From the IMG/VR virus record IMGVR_UViG_3300029286_000283, positions 1 through 21,150 of that record: a stretch of DNA of 21,150 bases. One strand, given 5' to 3'. The first letter of the stretch is position 1. Each line of letters opens with the position of its first letter. The position numbers and the translations under genes are program-made. The notes below the pieces were generated by a model. That model was not told the DNA's origin. It saw only the letters and a program-made list of their open reading frames with translations, and searched no databases. Of the stretch, positions 1 to 6,221 are shown piece after piece. This DNA comes from a virus.

Positions 1-42
1 ATTTTTAATTTTAGAAACAAATTTAATCACAAAAACGAAATA

Positions 43-79
43 TGCGATATTTTAAATCGAATTGTAATAAAATATCGCA
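43..79. repeat. 12-bp perfect inverted repeat (AT-rich hairpin)
   Basis: The arms TGCGATATTTTA (43-54) and TAAAATATCGCA (68-79) are exact reverse complements around a 13-nt loop. It lies downstream of the last leftward gene, so it could end leftward transcription, although it has no clean T-run. It could also be an operator for a gene beyond the window. Bases 1-184 hold no supported gene; apart from this palindrome they contain one copy of the fibre-end direct repeat. Confidence 0.4.
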
Positions 80-98
80 CACTCACAGTGTTTTATAA

Positions 99-144
99 TT
101 AATCGGTGGCATCCAATTCATAGTTGGCTGTCAGTACTCCGTTT
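99..144. repeat. Fibre-end imperfect direct repeat, copy 1
   Basis: This roughly 46-bp segment resembles 650-696; both begin TTAATCGG, share CCAATTCATAGTTG and end CCGTTT. The two copies flank the gene at 185-583. On the minus strand each can be read as a short tail containing NYEL and ending in a stop, or as the start of a short peptide beginning MNW-PPI. The similarity is seen in the sequence; its origin is unknown. Confidence 0.6.
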
Positions 145-184
145 CAATTTCATCAAACGTCTTTAAAAGCAATTCTAATCTGCC

Positions 185-583
185 CTATTCCAGTGGTTTG
201 TTTTCAATGGTTAAAATTTCTTCCAGGTTGTTAACCAAAGCCTGATGTTCCGGCCTGATTACGTTCATGTACAGGTACAGCGTTGACCCATCTGCATTTG
301 GTTCAATTGGCAATTTGTTTATCCACATGTGGACGCCAATAGCAGGATAATCATATAATAACGCCGAAGGCGCAATAATTCGTTTAGAATATTCAGGATG
401 ATGCCACCCGGCCATTGCCGCATCGTAATCAATTTCTGACTGCGTTTTATTGATAACAGGATAGGTAAATACAAGATTAGCGGTATCGAAGAAAATTGAA
501 CCTAATTTATGTGTTTCCGGGTTAAAAACAGGTTCTACAACATCAAAAAAACCAACACTTTGAAGTAAGGCAACATCAGCCAT
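185..583 (-). CDS. Fibre-associated hypothetical protein
   Basis: This is the last gene of the leftward tail operon, about 132 aa from the ATG at 583. Starting there is preferred over the longer form from a TTG at 619, because MADVALLQSVGFFDVVEP looks like a proper N-terminus. I do not recognise a named family. The middle has a hydrophobic/aromatic alternation around 'GSIFFDTANLVFTYPVINK', and the C-terminal part contains YLYMNVIRPEHQALVNNL. There is no signal peptide or membrane segment. Its place directly after the tail fibre suggests a fibre-tip, fibre-chaperone or host-range accessory role, which is inference from position. It is flanked by imperfect 46-bp direct repeats, suggesting it was gained or exchanged as a cassette. 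Confidence 0.65.
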   Translation of the reverse strand: MADVALLQSVGFFDVVEPVFNPETHKLGSIFFDTANLVFTYPVINKTQSEIDYDAAMAGWHHPEYSKRIIAPSALLYDYPAIGVHMWINKLPIEPNADGSTLYLYMNVIRPEHQALVNNLEEILTIENKPLE

Positions 584-649
584 TTGAAAATTTAGAATAT
601 TTTTGAATGAAGAAGGCAATTGATAAAATATTTCAATTTGACCAGTCTT

Positions 650-696
650 TTAATCGGCGGACGCCAATTCATAGTTGAATGCCAATTCATCCGTTT
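650..696. repeat. Fibre-end imperfect direct repeat, copy 2
   Basis: This is the second copy of the segment at 99-144. It lies between the fibre stop codon (708) and the next gene (583). The minus-strand reading TDELAFNYELASAD-stop resembles the NGVLTANYELDATD-stop reading of copy 1, so it may be a remnant of an older gene end. Confidence 0.6.
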
Positions 697-707
697 ATGA
701 AACCATT

Positions 708-1526
708 TTATTCAATACCACCACCGCTTGGAAAACTATATCCCACATTGTCAGTATGAAGTTTATTGAAAGTGAACGATATGTAGTTTGTACCAGTAGT
801 GGATGCGCCTGACACCCATACTTCACCAGTAGAACTACTAATTCTTAAAATGCTGAGAACCCCATTTGCATAAAAATATCCAACCATATCAGCAGCAGGA
901 CGGGATGCTGTCGGAAGTGTGCATAATTTACCGGAAACCCCAACTGCAGTGAAGGCAGCAATAATCATTACATCTCCAAAAATGTTTTTACTAACTTGCA
1001 CATAGTCATAAGCAGTAACGGGTGCGAAACCCGCCAAACCTGAATCATATGCATGCCCACTTATCGTGTTTAAACTCATTGCTGAAATGATAACATCCCT
1101 GGTTTGATCGTCAGTAATGTCGTCCAATCGTTCACTGGTGGTTATTGGAATACCATCCTCTGGCATCGTTAAAGCATACCCAACTTCATATTGTCGCAAA
1201 ATATAGCAGTTGTAAGAGCTTTCGTTTGCAAAAGTTCTTTGTTCTGACGCTGTAAAATCCTCTATTATGTAAGGAATGTATGCTGCATGGTATGAACCTG
1301 AATAGGCAGGAACATAAAACAACTCCTGGCCATCCCAATAATAACCCTCCGTAACAGTAATCTCTGACCCTTCTATTGTTACCTGAAGGCCGCTAATGAT
1401 ACATCCCGGCACCCCTCTAAGCCCGTCAATAATAGCTTTAAAAGCCCCCTGATAAATATCGTGTATGTATCTGAAATCGCTTAATTCTAAAGGCATTCCG
1501 CCTGACTGTTCTGTTAGTCTGTTCAT
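708..1526 (-). CDS. Tail fibre / receptor-binding protein
   Basis: This 272-aa protein is the probable host-recognition fibre. The N-terminus (about 1-80, MNRLTEQSGGMPLELSDF... then ISGLQVTIEGSEITVTEGYYWDG) matches the adaptor pattern of Bacteroidota phage fibres, in which a short leader is followed by an 'ISG...V...G...YWDGE'-like beta segment that docks on the baseplate. The C-terminal third (LPTASRPAADMVGYFY... to GTNYISFTFNKLH) is a beta-rich tip like those in many phage fibre ends. There is no membrane segment or enzyme motif. Its ATG at 1526 touches the preceding gene's stop, so the two are probably translationally coupled. Its place at the end of the baseplate genes supports the role. 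The receptor cannot be read from the sequence. Confidence 0.75.
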   Translation of the reverse strand: MNRLTEQSGGMPLELSDFRYIHDIYQGAFKAIIDGLRGVPGCIISGLQVTIEGSEITVTEGYYWDGQELFYVPAYSGSYHAAYIPYIIEDFTASEQRTFANESSYNCYILRQYEVGYALTMPEDGIPITTSERLDDITDDQTRDVIISAMSLNTISGHAYDSGLAGFAPVTAYDYVQVSKNIFGDVMIIAAFTAVGVSGKLCTLPTASRPAADMVGYFYANGVLSILRISSSTGEVWVSGASTTGTNYISFTFNKLHTDNVGYSFPSGGGIE

Positions 1527-1993
1527 TATTCGCTGATTTTATTAATTATAAAATTTTTGCCTGGTAGTTTAAATTTACTAACTATTGCCGCAATTTGTGC
1601 TATTTCAACTTCGTCATCAAAACTATCGGGAACCCTTACCACAAAGGATGCCTGATCTTCATCATTCCAAACATACGAATCGGCTTGATCTAAATAAAAT
1701 TCGCTGCCGGCTGGCGAGGGCTGTGCTGCTGTAAACAACCACGGCCCCAAAAGCTCCCCGTCCACTATTTCGATGTCTTCGGTCTCGAATTTATCCTTTA
1801 AATATTTTTCGAGCATCGTTACCTGTGGTGTTAGGTAAGCCTGTCGGATTGCTTCTGTACGGTACAATTTCAGTAAATCAAACACATTGCTGATGTGACA
1901 TACAAAAGTTTTTATCCAGTGTATGTATTTGGCTTTTCGCTTCCGGTGAGGGATAGCTAACAAAAGCGTGTTATCCAGTTGTGACTCCCACAT
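1526..1993 (-). CDS. Baseplate-associated protein at the P2 gpI position
   Basis: This 155-aa protein lies between the gpJ-like baseplate protein and the fibre, where P2 and Mu carry gpI or gp48. It starts MWESQLDNTLLLAIPHRKRK and overlaps the end of the upstream gene by 23 bp. The first half is helical and basic with two Trp residues; the second half is acidic with a beta-like segment (ASFVVRVPDSFDDEVEIAQI). I do not see a sequence signature that proves gpI homology. The call as a wedge or fibre-attachment baseplate component is inferred from conserved gene order. Confidence 0.6.
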   Translation of the reverse strand: MWESQLDNTLLLAIPHRKRKAKYIHWIKTFVCHISNVFDLLKLYRTEAIRQAYLTPQVTMLEKYLKDKFETEDIEIVDGELLGPWLFTAAQPSPAGSEFYLDQADSYVWNDEDQASFVVRVPDSFDDEVEIAQIAAIVSKFKLPGKNFIINKISE

Positions 1994-2858
1994 TTATATT
2001 ATCGATATAGTTATAAACACTATCCACGTCAATTACAAAGTAACCCGCTGCGGGTATTACCATCATGTCAACCGACGTATAATTTCCCCCCGCCGGTTTG
2101 TGCAATGCGCTGTTTAGCTTCACATCAATTACACCCTCGGCTGCCTGAATGGCATCTACCAGCTTCGACAGCCTGAGTATCCCGTCAAATTCAAGACTTT
2201 TACAAAAAGCATCTAATGCGTTTTCAATAGGATAAACGGAGGTGTCGCGTATCAATTGATTCAAACTGTTGAGAACAAGCCGGTCGCGTACTATTGTAAT
2301 ATTAATTTTTAAATAATCGGGCGACAGGCTTACAATGTCAATCATTACCCCTGCATCTTTCCATCTGCTCCAAAATTCAGTAAACCTGCTTAACTCATCA
2401 CCGCTCAATGCTGCTATTTCAGATGCTCCCTGTGCTTTAGCCACTTTCAATACAACAGTGTTACCAACTTCGCTGGCTGCTGCATACTTAATTATTTGAT
2501 GGTCTAATTCTACAGGATTGTACTCATAATAATTGCCATTCCATTCCATCTCATCGCCATCCTGATATTTTTTACTTTCTTCGGCATACCATCGCAGTGT
2601 GTGTGGAGCTTTGGTAGCCAGAATGGTATTTACTTCCGATTTGTGCACATCAAACAACGATTCGATTATCCAACTGCCAAAGGCCATAATCCATAACCAT
2701 AAACGCCATGTTGCCACTTTTGAACCTGAATTAATATCAGCCAAAAGCAAACTCGAATTGTCCAACGTGCCATTCTCTGATTGAACCCATTGGTCGAGTT
2801 CGGCAAAACTTGCTTTTTCGGTTGCCAGAATATCGTAAATCTCAGATATTGTTCGCAT
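1971..2858 (-). CDS. Baseplate J-like wedge protein
   Basis: This 295-aa protein fits the Bacteroidota version of the baseplate J (P2 gpJ / Mu gp47) family. It begins MRTISEIYDILATEKASF, followed by a Trp-rich stretch around 55-75 (ATWRLWLWIMAFGSWIIESL) and a WYAEESKKYQDGD segment. The C-terminal half has the J-like pattern: VSLSPDYLKINITIVRDR, then a helical unit ending in FDGILRLSKLVDAIQAAEGV, typical of these proteins. J proteins build the baseplate wedges around the hub and join fibres to the spike. Relatives are, as I recall, sometimes mislabelled as nucleotidyltransferases; no such motif is visible. The gene overlaps the LysM-like gene upstream and the next gene downstream, consistent with one operon. 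Confidence 0.75.
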   Translation of the reverse strand: MRTISEIYDILATEKASFAELDQWVQSENGTLDNSSLLLADINSGSKVATWRLWLWIMAFGSWIIESLFDVHKSEVNTILATKAPHTLRWYAEESKKYQDGDEMEWNGNYYEYNPVELDHQIIKYAAASEVGNTVVLKVAKAQGASEIAALSGDELSRFTEFWSRWKDAGVMIDIVSLSPDYLKINITIVRDRLVLNSLNQLIRDTSVYPIENALDAFCKSLEFDGILRLSKLVDAIQAAEGVIDVKLNSALHKPAGGNYTSVDMMVIPAAGYFVIDVDSVYNYIDNINVGVTTG

Positions 2859-3408
2859 AGCTGTATTTTATGTTTTGAATTGAATTATTAACAGTGATTA
2901 ATGGCCTGAACATTAATTTAACATATTCGCCCTCGGCAAACGATATGGTGTAAGTATTAACGGTGCCTGCTGCCAGGTTTTGGGTCGAACCGGCTACAAT
3001 TGCCCATGTAACCCCATCCCATGATGTGTACATGCTAAATTCAATAGTGTTTACAAAAGTGGATGAGCCCGTAGTAATTTCAACATCGCAATACCCCGAC
3101 AACCCACTTACCAATATTGAATCGGAATATTTAGTCCCGTCTATTACAATATTCACATCCTGGTTAACCGATGCCACTTTCGCTTCATTAGCCGAAACCG
3201 GCACAATCAGCTTCTTTTTATAGTACTCTGCAATTTTTGGCTTTAATGGGGCATCGGGCAAATACAGCACGGTTCCTGTGGCAATGGCTTCGTCCATCTC
3301 AATACCAGTGTTCATGGTAAGGATGTTAATGACGCCTTCGATGCTGCCCATTTCCTGTATGGCAATATCAAATACCGTTTGGCCGCGCTGTGCTGTTACC
3401 TTTCTCAT
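2842..3408 (-). CDS. LysM-like baseplate protein with C-terminal beta domain
   Basis: The 188-aa protein starts with a LysM-like module (about 1-60): 'VTAQRGQTVFDIAIQEMGS' followed by 'NTGIEMDEAIATGTVLYLPD', then IAEYYKKK. LysM proteins such as P2 gpX or Mu gp46-neighbour proteins sit in the baseplate and may contact peptidoglycan or bind the hub. Bacteroidota relatives I recall usually stop soon after IADYY. Here a second segment (about 70-188) with alternating beta strands and a W-D-G-V-T-W motif looks like a discoidin/jelly-roll-type fold; this fold assignment is inference. It overlaps the gp25-like gene by 4 bp and the J-like gene by 17 bp. Confidence 0.7.
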   Translation of the reverse strand: MRKVTAQRGQTVFDIAIQEMGSIEGVINILTMNTGIEMDEAIATGTVLYLPDAPLKPKIAEYYKKKLIVPVSANEAKVASVNQDVNIVIDGTKYSDSILVSGLSGYCDVEITTGSSTFVNTIEFSMYTSWDGVTWAIVAGSTQNLAAGTVNTYTISFAEGEYVKLMFRPLITVNNSIQNIKYSYANNI

Positions 3409-3698
3409 TTGTATTGTGCATTTATGTTAAGCCCTTCCGGAGTAGCCTTAATAAGGTTTACTTCCATGCCGTCTTTAAGGAATTGGTCTTTAATTTCACG
3501 AATCATATCGCTGGGGTCTTCGCTGTTCAGAAATTCGTAAATACCCACGCCAACGGTAGGGCTTTCCTTGTATTCGCCTTTGCAGGCATCCAATAGGTCT
3601 TTCTGGTGCTGTAGTGTGGCATCGCCAACGGCAAAGTCGCCACCCATGCAAAGCACATCGCCAAATTCGTGCATTAATATGTCGTTTGTTTGTGCCAT
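3405..3698 (-). CDS. GPW/gp25-like baseplate wedge protein
   Basis: This 97-aa protein has the size and place of the gp25/gpW family, a lysozyme-like wedge subunit that starts sheath assembly on the baseplate. Visible features include an N-terminal DILMHEFGDVLCMGGDFAVGD segment and 'KGEYKESPTVGVGIYEFLNS' followed by IREIKDQFLKDGMEV, which fits the gp25 pattern of helix, loop with Gly-Val-Gly, then helix. The end (GLNINAQYK) is a short beta strand. It is immediately upstream of the LysM-like and J-like genes and overlaps the former by 4 bp. Family assignment is fairly secure by pattern and order; no active site is expected. Confidence 0.7.
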   Translation of the reverse strand: MAQTNDILMHEFGDVLCMGGDFAVGDATLQHQKDLLDACKGEYKESPTVGVGIYEFLNSEDPSDMIREIKDQFLKDGMEVNLIKATPEGLNINAQYK

Positions 3699-3702
3699 GT
3701 TA

Positions 3703-3933
3703 TCAACTTATTGTCCCCGTTCCAGTCGCCGTTGTAAAACCTGTTTGTGCTGTTGCGCTTCCGGTTGTAGCCACTGGTATTCCAACTGCTACAGTTACCG
3801 TTCCTGTTTTTACATAAGTATCAATCAGGTTGCTGAGGCCATCAGCAAAATCATCATACGACCCTTCTGTTTGCACCAGAGTTTCCAACAGTGTTTTTAT
3901 TCCCGATTTAAGTGCTGCTTTTTGTAATGCCAT
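3703..3933 (-). CDS. Small conserved phage structural protein
   Basis: This 76-aa protein has a helical, charged first half (ALKSGIKTLLETLVQTEGSYDDFADGLSNLIDTY, shortened here to its ends) and a Thr/Ala/Gly/Val-rich second half containing VAVGIPVATTGSATAQTG. The tail closely follows a pattern I recall from many Bacteroidota Mu-like phages, where a similar 75-80-aa protein sits between the spike and gp25. Its function is not known. The location suggests a spike-tip or hub accessory role, but this is only context. It starts at the ATG at 3933 and ends 5 bp before the gp25-like start. Confidence 0.65.
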   Translation of the reverse strand: MALQKAALKSGIKTLLETLVQTEGSYDDFADGLSNLIDTYVKTGTVTVAVGIPVATTGSATAQTGFTTATGTGTIS

Positions 3934-3940
3934 TTTACCC

Positions 3941-4006
3941 TCTACTCTCTGCGCTCTACTCTCTGCGCTCTGCGCTCTGCGCTCTGCTCTCTGCGCTCTG
4001 CGCTTT
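3941..4006. repeat. Intergenic CTCTGCG-type heptamer array
   Basis: This is a run of 7-bp units (CTCTGCG, with CTCTACT and CTCTGCT variants) filling the gap between the spike gene and the next gene on the minus strand. One plus-strand frame would read as a low-complexity SALCAL peptide, but it is not a gene. The same unit recurs at 5587, 9091, 9595, 13788, 15922 and 21118. Confidence 0.9.
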
Positions 4007-4010
4007 AAAC

Positions 4011-4609
4011 CTATTTTAAAATCTTTTTAAAGTCCGTTTCAAACTGTGTTACCAATTGAATGGTGGGAGGAAGTGGAGTGCCTGACGGCCCCGCCGGTGT
4101 GCTTACGGTGAGCGTTTTTAATATGTTCACCATTTCGGTAAATAGGTCAATAAGGCTCACCTGGTCGTTTTTAATCTGCACGGTTCCTGCCTCGCTGTCA
4201 ATCGAAATATTTACTTTGTTCACAATGTCGATTACTTTGCTTTGCGCATCAATGGTTATTTGCAGGTTGCCATTGGTGTATTTATTTTTTCGGTATCAAT
4301 GGTAAGTTGCAGGTCGCCATGTTTGTAGCTGATTATTTCGGGGTCGTCACATTTAACCACCATCATGTCGTTCATGGTACCAGGGTTTGCAACCAGAACC
4401 ACTTTCGAACCTACAGTTGGAATTACCAGCAGTTTATCTTCGGCACCATCATCGGTGGCTTTTAGCCTAACATCGGTAAGCTCCAGGTCGCCAACGGTAA
4501 CGGTGCACGTGTCGCCGGTTATCTCTTTTACAACGGCATAACTGAACACTTCGCCTTTGGGCTTGTTCATGCTTTTGAAATGCTCCGCTACTTTTGCAAT
4601 CTTATCCAT
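4011..4609 (-). CDS. Baseplate spike, gpV-like, split by a frameshift
   Basis: This is the tail-tip spike, P2 gpV / Mu gp45-like, which pierces the outer membrane. The first frame (4609 to 4256) has the OB-fold N-terminus: VFSYAVVKEITGDTCTVTVG, then VIPTVGSKVVLV and a strand repeat HGDLQLTID. That frame stops soon after. The -1 frame continues without a break as NGNLQITID, a direct repeat of the preceding strand unit, through VNKVNISIDSEAGTVQIKND to the terminus FKKILK at 4011. The second part has no ATG of its own, only a GTG inside the family sequence. The break lies at a run of six A on the coding strand (plus 4285-4290). One added A would give a single protein of 199 aa. Sequencing error, a real mutation, or programmed frameshifting all remain possible. 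Confidence 0.8.
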
Positions 4610-5574
4610 TATGCCAATTTCCTCCCCAATTGTACTTTGCGCACTATGCCACTTTCGCCTGCCGAGGTTGTTACCGCAGTAACGTAATATGTCCCTTCTT
4701 TGTCGGTATAGTCGGCATCTTTAATTTTTGCTGAATAGCCAGGATGAACCACCGGAATGTGCCAGGCTGTAATGCTTCCCTCAAAACCTGTAAAAACCAG
4801 ATATTTCAATTCTTCTTCGCCACGCTTGCGCAGGGTTGCCTCATCGGTTACACCGTTAATTTTAACACATCGTTTTTCGCCTCCGGTAGTTCCAACAGTC
4901 ACCATTACCCGCTGTCCGTCTTTTCCAAATCCCTCTACTTCTACCTGTACTCTCCGGTCTTCCTCCTTTTTGTAAACCAAATCGCTTTTTTCGATGTTTA
5001 CGGCAAAATCGTAGCTGGCATCGCCAAACTTCTCAAGGTATGCCGGATGGAAGTGTATCACCTGTCCTTTGGCGTATATGTTGCCTTTAGATTCTTCCTG
5101 CAATTTTTTAAACACATCGTATCCCATTGCCTTGCTTATTACGAATTTATCATACTTCATTTCGTAATCACACTCAAGGCTAAGTTTGTTTTTGGCTGTC
5201 TGATTGATTTCTGAAATCAGGTAGGCTGCCACATCTTTGCTGGTGCAGTTTTTCATCTCCACATCCTTAACCGGCACGCGGGTTTGAAAAATACCATCTT
5301 CACAGGTGAGCTTTATAGAGCCGTCATCGGTGGCGATAGATTCCAGGTAGCCTTCAAACTCAGTTACCAACTCGTCATCGTAGCCAAGTTGGATAAGCAC
5401 GGTGTCGCCACGTTTAATTTTACTTTCAATTTTCAGAGTTTCGTTAATGGCAGCGCCTGGCAAAACTATGGTAGCAGTATCGGCCAACAGGTCAACCGAT
5501 TCGTGTATTTCTACCGAATCCAGCAGCATTAGCTTGTAGCTCCCTATTTTGATATGCCAGTTAATATTTACCAT
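4609..5574 (-). CDS. Late control D-like baseplate hub
   Basis: This 321-aa protein matches the gpD / Mu gp44 / T4 gp27-like hub that holds the spike. It has the usual beta-rich N-terminal part (KLMLLDSVEIHESVDLLADTATIVLP), then KIKRGDTVLIQLGY and 'EFEGYLESI', the turn that is characteristic of the family. It continues with a central helical insert (TSKDVAAYLISEINQTA) and ends with a GYSAKIKDADYTDKEGTYYV segment typical of gpD C-termini. The TAA overlaps the spike start by one base, a common coupling in P2-like order gpD then gpV. Length fits the family. Confidence is high for the hub role. Confidence 0.85.
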   Translation of the reverse strand: MVNINWHIKIGSYKLMLLDSVEIHESVDLLADTATIVLPGAAINETLKIESKIKRGDTVLIQLGYDDELVTEFEGYLESIATDDGSIKLTCEDGIFQTRVPVKDVEMKNCTSKDVAAYLISEINQTAKNKLSLECDYEMKYDKFVISKAMGYDVFKKLQEESKGNIYAKGQVIHFHPAYLEKFGDASYDFAVNIEKSDLVYKKEEDRRVQVEVEGFGKDGQRVMVTVGTTGGEKRCVKINGVTDEATLRKRGEEELKYLVFTGFEGSITAWHIPVVHPGYSAKIKDADYTDKEGTYYVTAVTTSAGESGIVRKVQLGRKLA

Positions 5575-5586
5575 TTTCTTTTTTTT

Positions 5587-5617
5587 CGCTCTGCTCTCTG
5601 CGCTTTGCGCTTTGCTC
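5587..5617. repeat. Intergenic CTCTGCG-type heptamer array
   Basis: Short array of CTCTGCG and CTTTGCG units, which completely fills the gap between the DUF6046-like gene and the gpD-like gene. It is the same family as at 3941. Confidence 0.85.
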
Positions 5618-6112
5618 TTACTCTTCCACCAACAAATCTATTATGTCATCCGAAACTGCTTTTATCGAAAACGCCTGAGCATTTTCGCCTTTTGTAAATG
5701 GGAAATCGAAACTCTCGATAACCATCCTGGTAATGTCGAAATGCCCTAACAGGTCGCACTTAACCTCGATGGCTTCTTTGGCTTCGCAGAATGATTTTAA
5801 ACGGCGAACAGCCTCTTCTGGATATACCGATTCGTCATCGTGGTTTATTATGCTGCCCGCAATGGTTATGGAATAGTCGTCCTGGCTCCAGCGCTCTTTA
5901 ATGGTGCCACGTCCTTTGCTTTTGGCCACGGTACGTTTTGCAACCACGTTGCCTCCGCTCACCGTAATACTTGGCTCGTCGGGAAATACCCACCAATCGC
6001 CCGATTCGAGCCTGATGCTTACCGGAATAACCATTGGCAACCCAAGCGCATTGCTTTTGGCTGTGTTAAAAATAGTGCCCGGAGGCGTTGTATATTTAAA
6101 TGGCGTGTACAT
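5618..6112 (-). CDS. DUF6046-like tail protein
   Basis: This 164-aa protein resembles the DUF6046 family of Bacteroidota phage tails. Characteristic parts are LPMVIPVSIRLE near residues 25-37, WVFPDEPSITVSGG, 'VAKRTVAKSKGRGTIKERWS' around residues 57-76, and 'DDYSITIAGSII' followed by PEEAVRRLKSFCEAK. Its place between tape measure and gpD hub corresponds to P2 gpU or Mu gp43, proteins that seal the hub to the tube end. The exact role is inferred from order; the family match is by recalled pattern. No membrane segment or enzyme motif is seen. Confidence 0.75.
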   Translation of the reverse strand: MYTPFKYTTPPGTIFNTAKSNALGLPMVIPVSIRLESGDWWVFPDEPSITVSGGNVVAKRTVAKSKGRGTIKERWSQDDYSITIAGSIINHDDESVYPEEAVRRLKSFCEAKEAIEVKCDLLGHFDITRMVIESFDFPFTKGENAQAFSIKAVSDDIIDLLVEE

Positions 6113-6114
6113 AT

Positions 6115-6218
6115 TTCACTTTTCACTCTTCACTCTTCACTCTTCACTTTTCACTTTTCACTCTTCACTCTTCACTCTTCACTCTTCACTCTTCACTTTT
6201 CACTTTTCACTCTTCACT
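6115..6218. repeat. TTCACTC-type heptamer array (about 15 units)
   Basis: This is about 104 bp of tandem 7-bp units, TTCACTC alternating with TTCACTT, filling the whole gap between the tape-measure stop and the next start. Plus-strand readings such as FHSSLFTLH are artefacts of the repeat. The unit has the same length as the CTCTGCG arrays but a different sequence. Confidence 0.95.
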
Positions 6219-6221
6219 GCC

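Noticed and set aside
99-696. Diversity-generating retroelement (template/variable repeat)
   Set aside because: Two similar repeats follow a fibre gene, but differences are not limited to adenine positions and no reverse transcriptase is in the window.
3941-4006. CRISPR array
   Set aside because: Units are 7 bp with no spacers, so this is a short tandem repeat.
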